The notes below the pieces were generated by a model that was given only the letters and a program-made list of their open reading frames with translations, did not search any database and had not been told where the DNA came from. From JBBQKF01 sp038326615 (GTDB lineage: Bacteria > Bacillota > Clostridia > Saccharofermentanales > UBA5734): 23,872 bases of DNA. The DNA is taken from the NCBI GenBank assembly GCA_038326615.1, contig JBBQKF010000046.1, forward strand, positions 1 through 23,872. Direction: 5' to 3'. Made by a program: the position numbers and the translations under genes. This document shows, piece by piece, positions 1 to 7,036 of the stretch (the stretch's first letter is position 1; each line of letters starts with the position of its first letter).

Positions 1-2
1 GC

Positions 3-158
3 AAACAAGCCCTATTTATCGCAGCGAATATTATGCAATTGTTTTTGTTCCGGCGCCTTAAAAAACATTTTGAAACACAGAAGGAAATAGTCAGGCTTTT
101 GCTGAAAGGATTATATTTACTAAAATATGACAGTAAACTGATTTTTAGCAGTTCATAG
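3..158 (+). CDS. possible 3' end of a gene entering from the left edge
   Basis: An open frame runs from the window edge to a TAG at 156-158 and would encode 51 residues ending in KLIFSSS. The peptide is rich in Leu, Phe, Lys and Arg, with a hydrophobic start followed by a basic helix-like stretch (RRLKKHFETQKEIVRLLLKG). It could be the C-terminus of a larger protein, but I recognise no family and no start lies inside the window. A short chance open frame is equally possible. Confidence 0.2.
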   Translation, partial: KQALFIAANIMQLFLFRRLKKHFETQKEIVRLLLKGLYLLKYDSKLIFSSS

Positions 159-294
159 GTAAAATTACAAGTGAATAGGGAAGTTGAATTAATGGGAGGG
201 GAAAGGTGTATCAATTTCCAGAAAAACAAGAATTTTTTTGAAGTGAAAATGGGATAACTATCGTAATCGAAGGATAAAAATATTAAAATATGAG

Positions 295-384
295 CTAGAA
301 GCTAAAGTGTTGGTTTGCTTCCTCAATGATTTTCTCAATATCTTCATAACTATTCACCACCTTACAATATATTGCATTTATAGT
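295..384 (-). pseudogene. possible degenerate gene tail on the minus strand
   Basis: Read on the minus strand, the segment gives 29 residues that look protein-like, ending VVNSYEDIEKIIEEANQHF-SF and a stop at 295-297. The charged, amphipathic helix pattern is unlike the surrounding AT-rich noncoding DNA. The frame is closed by a TGA just upstream, so no intact gene exists. It may be a decayed C-terminus of a mobile-element or accessory gene, or chance. The family is not recognised. Confidence 0.22.
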
Positions 385-410
385 TCAAACATATTTTTTT
401 CAAACTTTAT

Positions 411-453
411 GACATAATCACTTGTGTTACAATAAGACATTATCACTTGTTAC
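411..453 (+). repeat. paired direct repeat upstream of rpsO promoter
   Basis: GACATAATCACTTGT at 411-425 recurs as GACATTATCACTTGT at 436-450, with 14 of 15 bases identical and a 25-bp period, followed in both by TTAC. The pair lies about 35-75 bases upstream of the rpsO -35 box. The spacing, roughly two helical turns plus a few bases, would suit a protein binding twice, but no regulator is identified. Confidence 0.45.
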
Positions 454-485
454 TCATACAATTTTAGCCAATTAATTTAAAAAGA

Positions 486-514
486 TTGTATATCAACGAT
501 AATTATGTTAAGAT
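486..514 (+). promoter_or_regulatory. sigma-A promoter for rpsO
   Basis: TTGTAT (486-491) and TAAGAT (509-514) are separated by exactly 17 bp, and a TG at 506-507 gives an extended -10. Transcription would start near 521, leaving an rpsO leader of about 80 nt. Confidence 0.6.
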
Positions 515-600
515 ATACCAGTATTTGCCGTGCGCAATGTTAGTGGAACGTCCAAACCACATACTTTGGCATCGGACTTTAAAATTTGGAGGAAACAATA

Positions 601-864
601 ATGGACAAGGCAAGAAAGCAAGAAATCATGACCACCTATGCAATTCACGAAGGAGACACAGGATCTCCAGAAGTACAGGTTGCGCTTCTTACAGAGAGAA
701 TCAATCATCTTACTGAACATCTTAAGATTCATAAGAAAGATCATCACTCTCGTCGCGGACTCTTAACAATGGTTGGTAAGAGAAGAGGGTTACTTGATTA
801 CTTAACAAAAATTGACGTTGAAAGATACAGAGTTGTCATTGAGAGACTCAATATCAGAAAGTAA
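601..864 (+). CDS. rpsO: 30S ribosomal protein S15
   Basis: S15 is a primary 16S rRNA-binding protein that organises the platform of the 30S subunit. The 87-residue product has the family's usual length and its hallmark segments: GDTGSPEVQVALLTERI near residues 20-36, HLKIHKKDHHSRRGLL near 45-60 with the rRNA-contacting His/Asp/Ser patch, and KRRGLLDYL. The ATG at 601 is chosen over an upstream in-frame TTG at 586 because GGAGG lies just ahead of it and S15 proteins begin here. The gene has its own promoter and terminator, and pnp follows, the common bacterial order. S15 often represses its own leader mRNA; whether the 80-nt leader here does so is not visible. Confidence 0.97.
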   Translation: MDKARKQEIMTTYAIHEGDTGSPEVQVALLTERINHLTEHLKIHKKDHHSRRGLLTMVGKRRGLLDYLTKIDVERYRVVIERLNIRK

Positions 865-879
865 GTTTTTGTCCGAAGT

Positions 880-908
880 GGTGAGCTGGCAACAGTTCAC
901 CATTTTTC
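880..908 (+). terminator. intrinsic terminator after rpsO
   Basis: A 9-bp stem GGTGAGCTG / CAGTTCACC (one G-U pair) closes a GCAA tetraloop (889-892) and is followed by ATTTTTC. It lies 16 bases past the rpsO stop, so it may set the ratio of rpsO to pnp transcripts. Confidence 0.8.
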
Positions 909-965
909 AAGAAAGAATGCATGCAGAAGATTTGCATTTATTAAATAGCTGCACGTAAGTAGATG

Positions 966-1006
966 GTAGGTTGTATTACTGAATATTTGTCAGTGACAGA
1001 ACCTAC
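966..1006 (+). promoter_or_regulatory. two-tier hairpin in the pnp leader
   Basis: GTAGGTT (966-972) pairs with AACCTAC (1000-1006), and inside it ACTGA (978-982) pairs with TCAGT (990-994) around a 7-nt loop. No U-tract follows, so it is not a terminator. In enterobacteria pnp is autoregulated through an RNase III-cleaved leader hairpin; the placement here about 40 nt before the start codon suggests an analogous role, by inference only. Confidence 0.5.
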
Positions 1007-1048
1007 AAGCTACCGACCGTAAGCAGCAATACTATTATGGAGGTACTA

Positions 1049-3337
1049 ATGAAAAGAGTATTTGAAACAACCTTTGCTGGTAGACCTTTAGTCATTGAGA
1101 CAGGCAAACTAGCACAATTTGCAAACGGTTCAGTATTGATCCGTTATGGTGATACTACGATTTTATCGACAGTAACCGCATCAACTAAACCCCGCGACGG
1201 AGTAGATTTCTTTCCTTTGAGCGTTGACTATGAAGAGAAGATGTATTCAGTAGGCAAAATTCCTGGCGGATTTATCAAAAGGGAAGGCCGTCCATCCGAA
1301 AAGGCTATCCTAACATCACGTGTAATTGACCGTCCAGTCCGTCCGTTGTTTCCTAATGATTTGAGAAACGATGTTTCAGTAAATAACCTTGTTTTGGCTG
1401 TTGATCAGGATTGTTCACCAGAAATTACAGCTATGATAGGAACATCAATTGCAATTGCAATATCTGATGTACCTTGGAACGGTCCTATCGGTGGTGTTAT
1501 TTTAGGACTTGTAGATGGTAAAGTCGTAATCAACCCTAATGCTGCTGAGCGCGAAGTAAGCCAGATGTATGTAACATTAGCTGGTACAGACCGCAAAATT
1601 GCTATGATTGAAGCAGGAGCAAATGAGGTAAAAGAAGACGTTATGCTTGATGCTATCATTCAGGGACATACAGCAATTAAAGAAATTGTAGAATTTATTA
1701 AATCTATTGTTGCCGAAATCGGCAAGCCAAAGTTCACATACGAATCATGCAGCATTCCTACAGAAATATTTGATGCAGTCAAAGCATTTGCATACGACAA
1801 AATGCGTATTGCTGTTCTTTCTGAAGACAAGAGCGTTCGCGATGGAGCTGTTGGAATACTTACTGAAGAAACAAAAGCACATCTTGCAACAATTGATGAA
1901 AGCTGGACGAAATTTGTTGGCGAATCTATTTATAAGCTTGAGAAAAAAGTTGTTCGTGAATATCTTTTCAAAGAACACAAGCGTGTTGACGGCAGAGCAA
2001 TTGATGTAATTCGTCCACTTAGTGCTGAAGTTGGCGTTCTTCCACGTGTTCATGGTTCAGGTCTTTTCGCACGCGGACAGACACAAGTTCTTACAATTTG
2101 TACTCTAGGTTCATTATCTAAAGTACAGATGCTTGATGGTCTTGACGACGACGACGAGAAACGGTATATGCACCATTACAATTTCCCAGGTTACAGTGTT
2201 GGTGAAGCTAAGGCAAACCGTTCACCAGGACGTCGCGAAATCGGTCATGGAGCATTAGCAGAGCGTTCCCTCCTCCCTGTTTTGCCATCTGAAGCAGAAT
2301 TTCCATATGCTATAAGACTTGTTTCTGAAATACTTATGTCGAATGGCTCTACTTCTCAAGGATCTGTCTGTGCAAGTACTCTTGCGCTTATGGATGCCGG
2401 AGTTCCAATCAAACGTCCAGTTGCTGGTATTTCTACCGGTCTCATAGTAAATGAAACAAATGAAGAGGATTTCCTTGTATTTATGGATATTCAAGGAATC
2501 GAAGATTTCTTCGGTGATATGGATTTTAAAGTTGCAGGAACAACTGAAGGTATCACATCTATTCAAATGGATCTTAAAGTTGACGGATTGTCATATGATA
2601 TAATCAGTCAGGCTTTCGAAATGACACGAATAGGAAGACTCCAGATTATTAACGAAGTAATTCTTCCATGTATCGAAAAACCGCGTGAAGAACTTTCAGA
2701 ATATGCTCCTAAAATTCTTCAGACAACAATTGCTATTGACAAAATTCGTGAAGTTATTGGTTCAGGCGGTAAAGTCATTAACAAAATTATAGCAGAAACC
2801 GGTACCGAAATTGATATTGATTCAGATACTGGTCGCGTATGTGTTGCAGCAAAAGATATTAATGCTGGAAGACGTGCAATTGCTATTATTGAAGGAATTG
2901 CAAATGATCCTGAAGTTGGAGCAATTTATGAAGGTAAAGTTACCCGCATGATGACATTCGGTGTGTTTGTAGAATTTCTTCCAGGTAAAGAAGGTCTTGT
3001 ACATATTTCTAAGATGGCATGGGGCCGTGTTGATAAGGTTGAAGATGTTGTTAAAGAAGGCGATCTCGTAAAGGTTAAAGTTCTTGAACTTGATTCACAG
3101 GGAAGAATCAATCTTTCTATAAGAGATTGTATAGAAAAACCTGATGGATTTATTGAACAACCGCCAAGAGAAGCTTCACATTCAGGAGATCGTCCTTTTG
3201 GCGGTGGAGATCGCGGTGGTCGCCCTCAGAGCGGAGGCGATCGTGGTGGACGTCCACAACATGGCGGAGGCGGAGGAGACCGTGGTGGTCGCCCAAACAG
3301 TGGCGGTGGCGAACGTCGTGGCGGATTCAGAGATTAG
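1049..3337 (+). CDS. pnp: polyribonucleotide nucleotidyltransferase (PNPase)
   Basis: PNPase is the phosphate-dependent 3'-5' exoribonuclease of mRNA turnover and works as a homotrimer. The 762-residue product shows the full order: first RNase PH domain (about 1-215), helical linker, second RNase PH domain (about 310-540) with SNGSTSQGSVCASTLALMDA and the catalytic/metal segment DFFGDMDFKVAGT, KH domain (IREVIGSGGKVINKI, about 560-610), and S1 domain (GKVTRMMTFGVFVEFLPGKE to INLSIRD, about 620-690). ATG 1049 is preferred to in-frame ATG 1037 because GGAGG at 1039-1043 sits 5 bases before 1049. After S1 comes a roughly 55-residue Gly/Arg-rich tail of GDRGGRP-type repeats, longer and more repetitive than usual. 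rpsO lies upstream and a strong terminator downstream. Confidence 0.98.
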   Translation: MKRVFETTFAGRPLVIETGKLAQFANGSVLIRYGDTTILSTVTASTKPRDGVDFFPLSVDYEEKMYSVGKIPGGFIKREGRPSEKAILTSRVIDRPVRPLFPNDLRNDVSVNNLVLAVDQDCSPEITAMIGTSIAIAISDVPWNGPIGGVILGLVDGKVVINPNAAEREVSQMYVTLAGTDRKIAMIEAGANEVKEDVMLDAIIQGHTAIKEIVEFIKSIVAEIGKPKFTYESCSIPTEIFDAVKAFAYDKMRIAVLSEDKSVRDGAVGILTEETKAHLATIDESWTKFVGESIYKLEKKVVREYLFKEHKRVDGRAIDVIRPLSAEVGVLPRVHGSGLFARGQTQVLTICTLGSLSKVQMLDGLDDDDEKRYMHHYNFPGYSVGEAKANRSPGRREIGHGALAERSLLPVLPSEAEFPYAIRLVSEILMSNGSTSQGSVCASTLALMDAGVPIKRPVAGISTGLIVNETNEEDFLVFMDIQGIEDFFGDMDFKVAGTTEGITSIQMDLKVDGLSYDIISQAFEMTRIGRLQIINEVILPCIEKPREELSEYAPKILQTTIAIDKIREVIGSGGKVINKIIAETGTEIDIDSDTGRVCVAAKDINAGRRAIAIIEGIANDPEVGAIYEGKVTRMMTFGVFVEFLPGKEGLVHISKMAWGRVDKVEDVVKEGDLVKVKVLELDSQGRINLSIRDCIEKPDGFIEQPPREASHSGDRPFGGGDRGGRPQSGGDRGGRPQHGGGGGDRGGRPNSGGGERRGGFRD

Positions 3338-3410
3338 ACCTGAATTTTAGTATTCTATTAGAAATTAATGGCATAAGCAAAATTAGATAATAATCAAAAA
3401 TTTCATTGTA

Positions 3411-3446
3411 AAAAGACATCTGCTTTAAACGGCAGATGTCTTTTTT
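3411..3446 (+). terminator. intrinsic terminator after pnp
   Basis: GACATCTGC and GCAGATGTC form a perfect 9-bp stem around an 8-nt loop, followed by six T. The AAAA before the stem can pair with the T-tract, so it could also act on the opposite strand. Confidence 0.9.
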
Positions 3447-3543
3447 AGAAACTCGCAATATAATTTCTGGGATACTTATTTTGTGATTTACCTTTACAGA
3501 AGCAATTGTGAACGGTAAAATATTAGCAGAAGGGGGGGGACTT

Positions 3544-4182
3544 ATGGCCGGATTTATTGAAATTTATACTTGGAAAAGAAAAGAGCATTTTGACCTTTTT
3601 TCAAAGATGGATTATCCATTTTTCAACATATGCGCAGATCTGGATATTACAACTTTTTATAAATATATTAAAGAGAACAGCGAACCGTTTTTTAATTCGT
3701 TTTTATATGTTGCCTCAAAAGCTGCAAATCAGATTGAAGAATTCAGATATCGGATCAGAGAAGATGGAATTTATTTGCACGATATAGTTAATCCATCTTT
3801 TACGGTTATGAGCAATGATGATTTATTTAGTTTTTGTTATAGCGATTACAGCGATAATTATCTTGTATTTAAAGATAGAGTAAGACTAAGCATGGACAAG
3901 GTGAAGGAACAAGGAAATCTAAATGAAGAACCCCGCGACGATTATCTATACATAACAAGCCTGCCATGGATATCTTTTACTAGCGTATCACATCCTTATT
4001 CAATAAGTAAGACAGACAGTATTCCAAGAATATCCTGGGGGAAATTTAAAGACAATAGCGATGGAAGTAAGACAATTCCGTTGTCAGTTTGTCTTCATCA
4101 TGGACTTGCCGATGGATTCCATGCTGCGAAATATTTTTCTTTAATGCAAAAATATCTTGATTCTCCAGAAATTAATTTGTAA
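3544..4182 (+). CDS. chloramphenicol acetyltransferase-type (CatA-like) acyltransferase
   Basis: The 212-residue product matches the length of type A chloramphenicol acetyltransferases, which form trimers and acetylate the drug from acetyl-CoA. The C-terminal catalytic signature is intact: LHHGLADGFHAAKYF, with the general-base histidine at about 186 and the structural aspartate at 190. SLPWISFTSV further upstream matches the conserved substrate-pocket strand. ATG 3544 is chosen because a run of eight G (3534-3541, within AGGGGGGGGACTT) sits just before it. Many chromosomal Clostridia homologues act on unknown acceptors, so resistance should not be assumed from sequence. It stands alone between the pnp terminator and a tandem array. 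A TATAAT at 3459-3464 may serve as -10, but no good -35 box is visible. Confidence 0.85.
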   Translation: MAGFIEIYTWKRKEHFDLFSKMDYPFFNICADLDITTFYKYIKENSEPFFNSFLYVASKAANQIEEFRYRIREDGIYLHDIVNPSFTVMSNDDLFSFCYSDYSDNYLVFKDRVRLSMDKVKEQGNLNEEPRDDYLYITSLPWISFTSVSHPYSISKTDSIPRISWGKFKDNSDGSKTIPLSVCLHHGLADGFHAAKYFSLMQKYLDSPEINL

Positions 4183-4189
4183 CAATAAA

Positions 4190-4395
4190 AACTTATAGAA
4201 AAACTTATAGAAAAACTTATAGAAAAACTTAGAGAAAAACTTAGAGAAAAACTTAGAGAAAAACTGTGAAAAAAACTGTGAGAAAAACTGTGAGAAACTG
4301 AGAAAAACTGTGAGAAACTGTGAGAAACTGTAAAAAAATGTAAAAAAATGTGAAAAAATGTGAAAAAATGTGAAAAAAATGTGAGAAAACTTAGA
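4190..4395 (+). repeat. decaying purine-rich tandem array, ~9-13 bp period
   Basis: The spacer after the acetyltransferase gene is one long degenerate array. It starts with 12-bp units AAAAACTTATAG (three copies), moves to AAAAACTTAGAG (three), then AAAAACTGTGAG-like units, 9-bp GAAACTGTGA forms, and finally 9-11-bp units with AAAAAATGTG. The ordered drift from one variant to the next suggests stepwise local duplication by slippage. The minus strand stays open across it and would read FFSQFF/FFSKFF/FFYKFF repeats, which is a consequence of the repeat rather than a gene. No terminator is seen for the upstream gene. Confidence 0.85.
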
Positions 4396-4518
4396 AAATC
4401 TGAAAATGTCTGAGAATGTCTGAGATGTTCTCGCAGAAAAGCTTAGAATAGCTGACAAAAAAATTAATTCTGATAAAAACAAATTATTGCTGAAAAAACT
4501 GAGGAGTTTGGGAGAATA

Positions 4519-5844
4519 ATGAATTCGAAAATTAAAATTGTTCAAAACATTATAAAAACTAAGTTGGAGGTCAGAAAAGTTCTTTTCAATGGGTTATCTG
4601 AAGAAGATAAGAAAATTCATCTTGGAAGAAGATTCTTTATTTATGACAATATTTCTATTTACATAATTATATCAATCTGTGCAGGAAGTTATCTTGCGGG
4701 ACTTCTTAATTTTGTAGGTATTCCTCCTGAAATTAACGGAATAATTTTGTCACTGCCTGTTCTTGCAGGTATTTTTCAGATTATCGGTGCAATAATTTCG
4801 CAAAATATTCATTCGCAGAAAAACTTTGTTGTCTTTGGAATAGCGGTTCACAGGATTTGCCTATCGATTATTTTTATATATCCGATTATATTTGGTACAA
4901 CATTATTGTGTGCTTTTCTTATCGTAGGGACTTACATGGCAGGCTATTTTGTTGGCACGTCAGTTGGTCCTGCCGCAGCTAACTGGATAGTAACTTTAGT
5001 GTCGGCGGACAAACGAGGTGAGTATTTCAGCAAAAGAGAGCGATATAGCCTATTAGGAATTGCGGGTGCAACTTTGATTGTCAGTATTGTTCTCGATAAA
5101 ACGAAAGTTATTAACCAGGTTGCTTTAGGATTTGCAATTGTTGGCGTAATTCTTCTTGCGGTTGCGATTTTCGATATAATTCATGTAGCAAAAATTTATG
5201 AACCTAAAGCTGTATTTATTAAGAAGAAATTCTCACTATTTTCATTGGTTGAACCTTTGTTAGACAAAAAATTTATGAAAGTAATCCTAGTTTTTATATT
5301 ATGGCAAGCCTCTACACAAATTGCGATACCTTTTATGGGGCTATATTATATTGATTCAATTAAAATGAATTATACGGTAATTGGAGTTGTTGCAATATTT
5401 GTAACTCTCGAAAAGGCTTTGATTGTTGGGTTATGGGGCAAATTTGCTGACAAAACTTCATGGGATAATGTGCTTAAAATAGCAGTTATGATTTATGCGT
5501 TAAGTCAGGCAATTCAAATTTTTCTTTCCACTACTAATTTCATTTGGCTATTTCCAATTGCAGCTATTGTTGGGAATGTTGCATGGAGTGTACTTGGAAT
5601 TGCTTTTTTTAATATTCAATTTCAATTTGCGCATCCAGCGAAAAGTACAATGTATATTGGCGTTTGTGGCGCAATAAGCGGGCTTCTAGGCTTCGGATTT
5701 GCTCTCGTTGGCTCAAAGATACTAACTGTTGTTAATGCCGCAGGATTACCGTTCAACGGTTATCAAGCGCTTATTATGCTTTCGGCTGCTTTAGGATTTA
5801 TTTTGAGTTTGTTTATGCACAGAAATGTCCGAAGCGAAAAATAG
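4519..5844 (+). CDS. MFS-type permease, 441 aa
   Basis: This is a polytopic membrane protein with about 12 hydrophobic segments in two halves, consistent with the major facilitator superfamily. A cytoplasmic loop near the middle, GLWGKFADKTSWDNVLK, sits where the second-half motif A (GxLaDr-like) is expected. The first 35 residues are charged and cytoplasmic. The loop SADKRGEYFSKRERYSLLG (about residues 160-180) is typical of a Clostridia MFS group of unknown substrate. ATG 4519 is preceded by GGGAG at 4510. The gene directly follows the tandem array and has no clear partner; association with the acetyltransferase upstream (drug modification plus efflux) is tempting but unsupported. No terminator is visible after it. 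Confidence 0.8.
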   Translation: MNSKIKIVQNIIKTKLEVRKVLFNGLSEEDKKIHLGRRFFIYDNISIYIIISICAGSYLAGLLNFVGIPPEINGIILSLPVLAGIFQIIGAIISQNIHSQKNFVVFGIAVHRICLSIIFIYPIIFGTTLLCAFLIVGTYMAGYFVGTSVGPAAANWIVTLVSADKRGEYFSKRERYSLLGIAGATLIVSIVLDKTKVINQVALGFAIVGVILLAVAIFDIIHVAKIYEPKAVFIKKKFSLFSLVEPLLDKKFMKVILVFILWQASTQIAIPFMGLYYIDSIKMNYTVIGVVAIFVTLEKALIVGLWGKFADKTSWDNVLKIAVMIYALSQAIQIFLSTTNFIWLFPIAAIVGNVAWSVLGIAFFNIQFQFAHPAKSTMYIGVCGAISGLLGFGFALVGSKILTVVNAAGLPFNGYQALIMLSAALGFILSLFMHRNVRSEK

Positions 5845-5866
5845 TTTTGAACTTGAGTACAATCAA

Positions 5867-5937
5867 TTTTAGCCAAGAGGATAAATTATTTTTTGCAAGA
5901 GTGTAAATTAGTTTTAGCAAAAGGGTAGATCAAATTA
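5867..5937 (+). repeat. three-unit degenerate tandem repeat, 22-26 bp
   Basis: Three successive units share the pattern TTTTAGC-AAGAG-GTAAATTA: they begin near 5867, 5889 and 5912. The similarity is partial but in register. The array lies between the permease stop and the tRNA-Pro region. Confidence 0.5.
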
Positions 5938-5953
5938 AAACTGAAGAAAAAAT

Positions 5954-5982
5954 TAGCTTTGGCTGGAGTGCTTGCTTGAGGT
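5954..5982 (+). pseudogene. degenerate tRNA-Pro fragment
   Basis: TTGGCTGGAGTGCTTGCTTG and the next five bases (5959-5983) match the D-arm to anticodon-loop part of the intact tRNA-Pro (from about 6173) with 2-3 mismatches; a TAGCT before it matches the start of the D stem with a few bases lost. The acceptor and T arms are missing. It lies about 200 bases upstream of the complete gene in the same orientation, so it is a partial duplication of that tRNA. Confidence 0.7.
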
Positions 5983-6105
5983 TAACTAAGCATATTATTG
6001 ATATAATATGGCATTAGTTAATAATACTTATATAAATAGAGCAAGGTGAGATATCAAATTTGAAAAGTGTCAAAATTTGGGAATATACAAAATTCGTATT
6101 TTATA

Positions 6106-6134
6106 TTGCATAAACATTTCTTATAATGTATAAT
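6106..6134 (+). promoter_or_regulatory. promoter for tRNA-Pro
   Basis: TTGCAT (6106-6111) and a perfect TATAAT (6129-6134) are 17 bp apart. The predicted start near 6141 is about 14 bases before the mature tRNA 5' end. Confidence 0.8.
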
Positions 6135-6154
6135 TTCTCCTTGTCAATGGATAT

Positions 6155-6233
6155 CGGGGTGTAGCTCAGTTTTGGCTAGAGTGCTTGCTTGGGGTGCAAG
6201 AGGTCGCAAGTTCGAGTCTTGTCACTCCGACCA
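6155..6233 (+). tRNA. tRNA-Pro (anticodon GGG)
   Basis: The 79-nt sequence folds as a cloverleaf. The acceptor stem CGGGGTG / CACTCCG has one G-U pair, followed by discriminator A and an encoded CCA. The D arm is GCTC...GAGT with a long D loop. The anticodon stem CTTGC / GCAAG encloses TTGGGGT, giving anticodon GGG. The T arm is GCAAG-TTCGAGT-CTTGT. It reads CCC/CCU proline codons. It has its own promoter and terminator and is a single-gene transcript. Confidence 0.96.
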
Positions 6234-6237
6234 TTGT

Positions 6238-6287
6238 GGAATCCTTACAGTGCAAGCGTTTGCGAACATCGTAGGGATTCCTTTTTT
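6238..6287 (+). terminator. terminator after tRNA-Pro
   Basis: GGAATCCTTAC (6238-6248) pairs with GTAGGGATTCC (6271-6281) over 11 bp with one G-U, followed by six T. The loop contains a small inner GCAA/TTGC pairing. Confidence 0.88.
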
Positions 6288-6332
6288 GAAAAATTAAAGA
6301 AAATTTGCTGAAAGAATTAAGATAATCTATAT

Positions 6333-6380
6333 TCAAGCCGAAGTAAATGCTATGAATCAAGCTGAAGTAAAGGCTATGAT
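6333..6380 (+). repeat. 24-bp tandem duplication
   Basis: Two adjacent 24-bp units (6333-6356 and 6357-6380) differ at 3 positions. The period is a multiple of three and the frame reads QAEVNAMN-QAEVKAMI, but it sits in a short open stretch without a recognisable start, so coding is not claimed. Confidence 0.6.
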
Positions 6381-6493
6381 CAAAGTTACTTTGGCTTTCA
6401 TACCCTCGATGTTGCAATAGCTTTTGTAGATTTGAAGAATTGTTTAGATAATAATAATATATATAGCACTTTGTAAATTTAGCTGGAATAAAT

Positions 6494-6528
6494 AAAAAAG
6501 ATTGCCGGATTTTATTCTGACAATCTTT
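6494..6528 (-). terminator. terminator after tRNA-Trp
   Basis: On the minus strand GATTGTC and GGCAATC form a 7-bp stem (one G-U), extended by A/T pairs, followed by TTTTTT. It begins within two bases of the tRNA 3' end. Confidence 0.82.
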
Positions 6529-6529
6529 A

Positions 6530-6604
6530 TGGCAGGGGAGACGCGATTCGAACACGCAACCAGTGGTTTTGGAGACCACTGCTCTACCATTGAGCCACTC
6601 CCCT
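6530..6604 (-). tRNA. tRNA-Trp (anticodon CCA)
   Basis: On the minus strand the 75-nt sequence has acceptor stem AGGGGAG / CTCCCCT, discriminator G, and encoded CCA. The anticodon stem GTGGT / ACCAC encloses CTCCAAA, giving anticodon CCA for tryptophan. The D arm is GCTC-AATGGTA-GAGC and the T arm is GCGTG-TTCGAAT-CGCGT, with its outer G-T and T-G wobbles. It is convergent with tRNA-Pro and has its own consensus promoter and terminator. Confidence 0.97.
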
Positions 6605-6617
6605 TTGCACTGTTAGA

Positions 6618-6646
6618 AGTATAAAGGAACGTTTGCCTGATGTCAA
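6618..6646 (-). promoter_or_regulatory. promoter for tRNA-Trp
   Basis: On the minus strand a perfect TTGACA (6646-6641) is followed after 17 bp by TATACT (6623-6618), ending 14 bases before the tRNA 5' end. It is one of the best promoters in the window. Confidence 0.9.
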
Positions 6647-6795
6647 TATCAATGTTGCCATTTTGTCGAAAGATTTAAAAATAATTGTTACAGGTCAGAG
6701 GAAATCATACCCCAAGTTTGTAACAAATGAGCATTTTGAGTCTTTTTCATGAAGAAAAATTTGGGCATGCCAAGAAAAAAATAAGTTAAAAATGG

Positions 6796-6950
6796 CTATC
6801 GTGCTAACTTTGTAAAGGTTGAAAACCTCCGTAGAATCATATTAAAATTACACAATTACAAATCGGACGTTGAAAAATTAATGGAAGCCACTTTCCGTGA
6901 TAGTATTTGTAAGAAACAATTTAGTCCTACTAAGTAAACGCTATAGTCTT
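6796..6950 (-). mobile_element. candidate third, diverged copy of the ~152-bp MITE
   Basis: The right edge (6930-6950, read on the minus strand) is identical over 21 bases to the left end of the element at 21942: it reads AAGACTATAGCGTTTACT then TAG. The other edge, CTATCGTGCTAACT at 6796-6809, is an imperfect inverted partner. Measured between the same inverted-repeat positions this copy is 152 bp, matching the other two (154 and 152). The interior is largely unlike them except for a partial match near the far end. It could be an old copy or a related subfamily. It lies directly upstream of the proC promoter. Confidence 0.5.
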
Positions 6951-6973
6951 AAAATTAAATTCTGCGATACCTT

Positions 6974-7001
6974 TTATCAAATGGTAATATCGTGGTATAA
7001 T
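6974..7001 (+). promoter_or_regulatory. extended -10 promoter for proC
   Basis: TATAAT at 6996-7001 is preceded by TGG (extended -10). TTATCA at 6974-6979, with a 16-bp spacer, is a weak -35. The leader to the proC ATG is about 30 nt. Confidence 0.7.
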
Positions 7002-7036
7002 TAATGACTACGAATTAAAAATTGGGGGACACACTT

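Noticed and set aside
486..716. 76-residue frame overlapping rpsO
   Set aside because: It runs out of frame over the rpsO start, its TTG start coincides with the -35 box, and the peptide has no family features.
4141..4545. 134-residue minus-strand frame with FFSKFF repeats
   Set aside because: It is the reverse reading of the purine-rich tandem array; no start context or related protein, and the frame ends inside neighbouring genes.
3544..5844. resistance cassette of acetyltransferase plus MFS efflux
   Set aside because: The two genes are separated by 336 bases of repeat, have no shared promoter visible, and the permease lacks features of a known drug exporter.
6166..6579. 137-residue minus-strand frame across both tRNAs
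   Set aside because: It crosses two tRNA genes and their terminators, so it cannot be a real gene; part of its peptide comes from the tRNA sequence.
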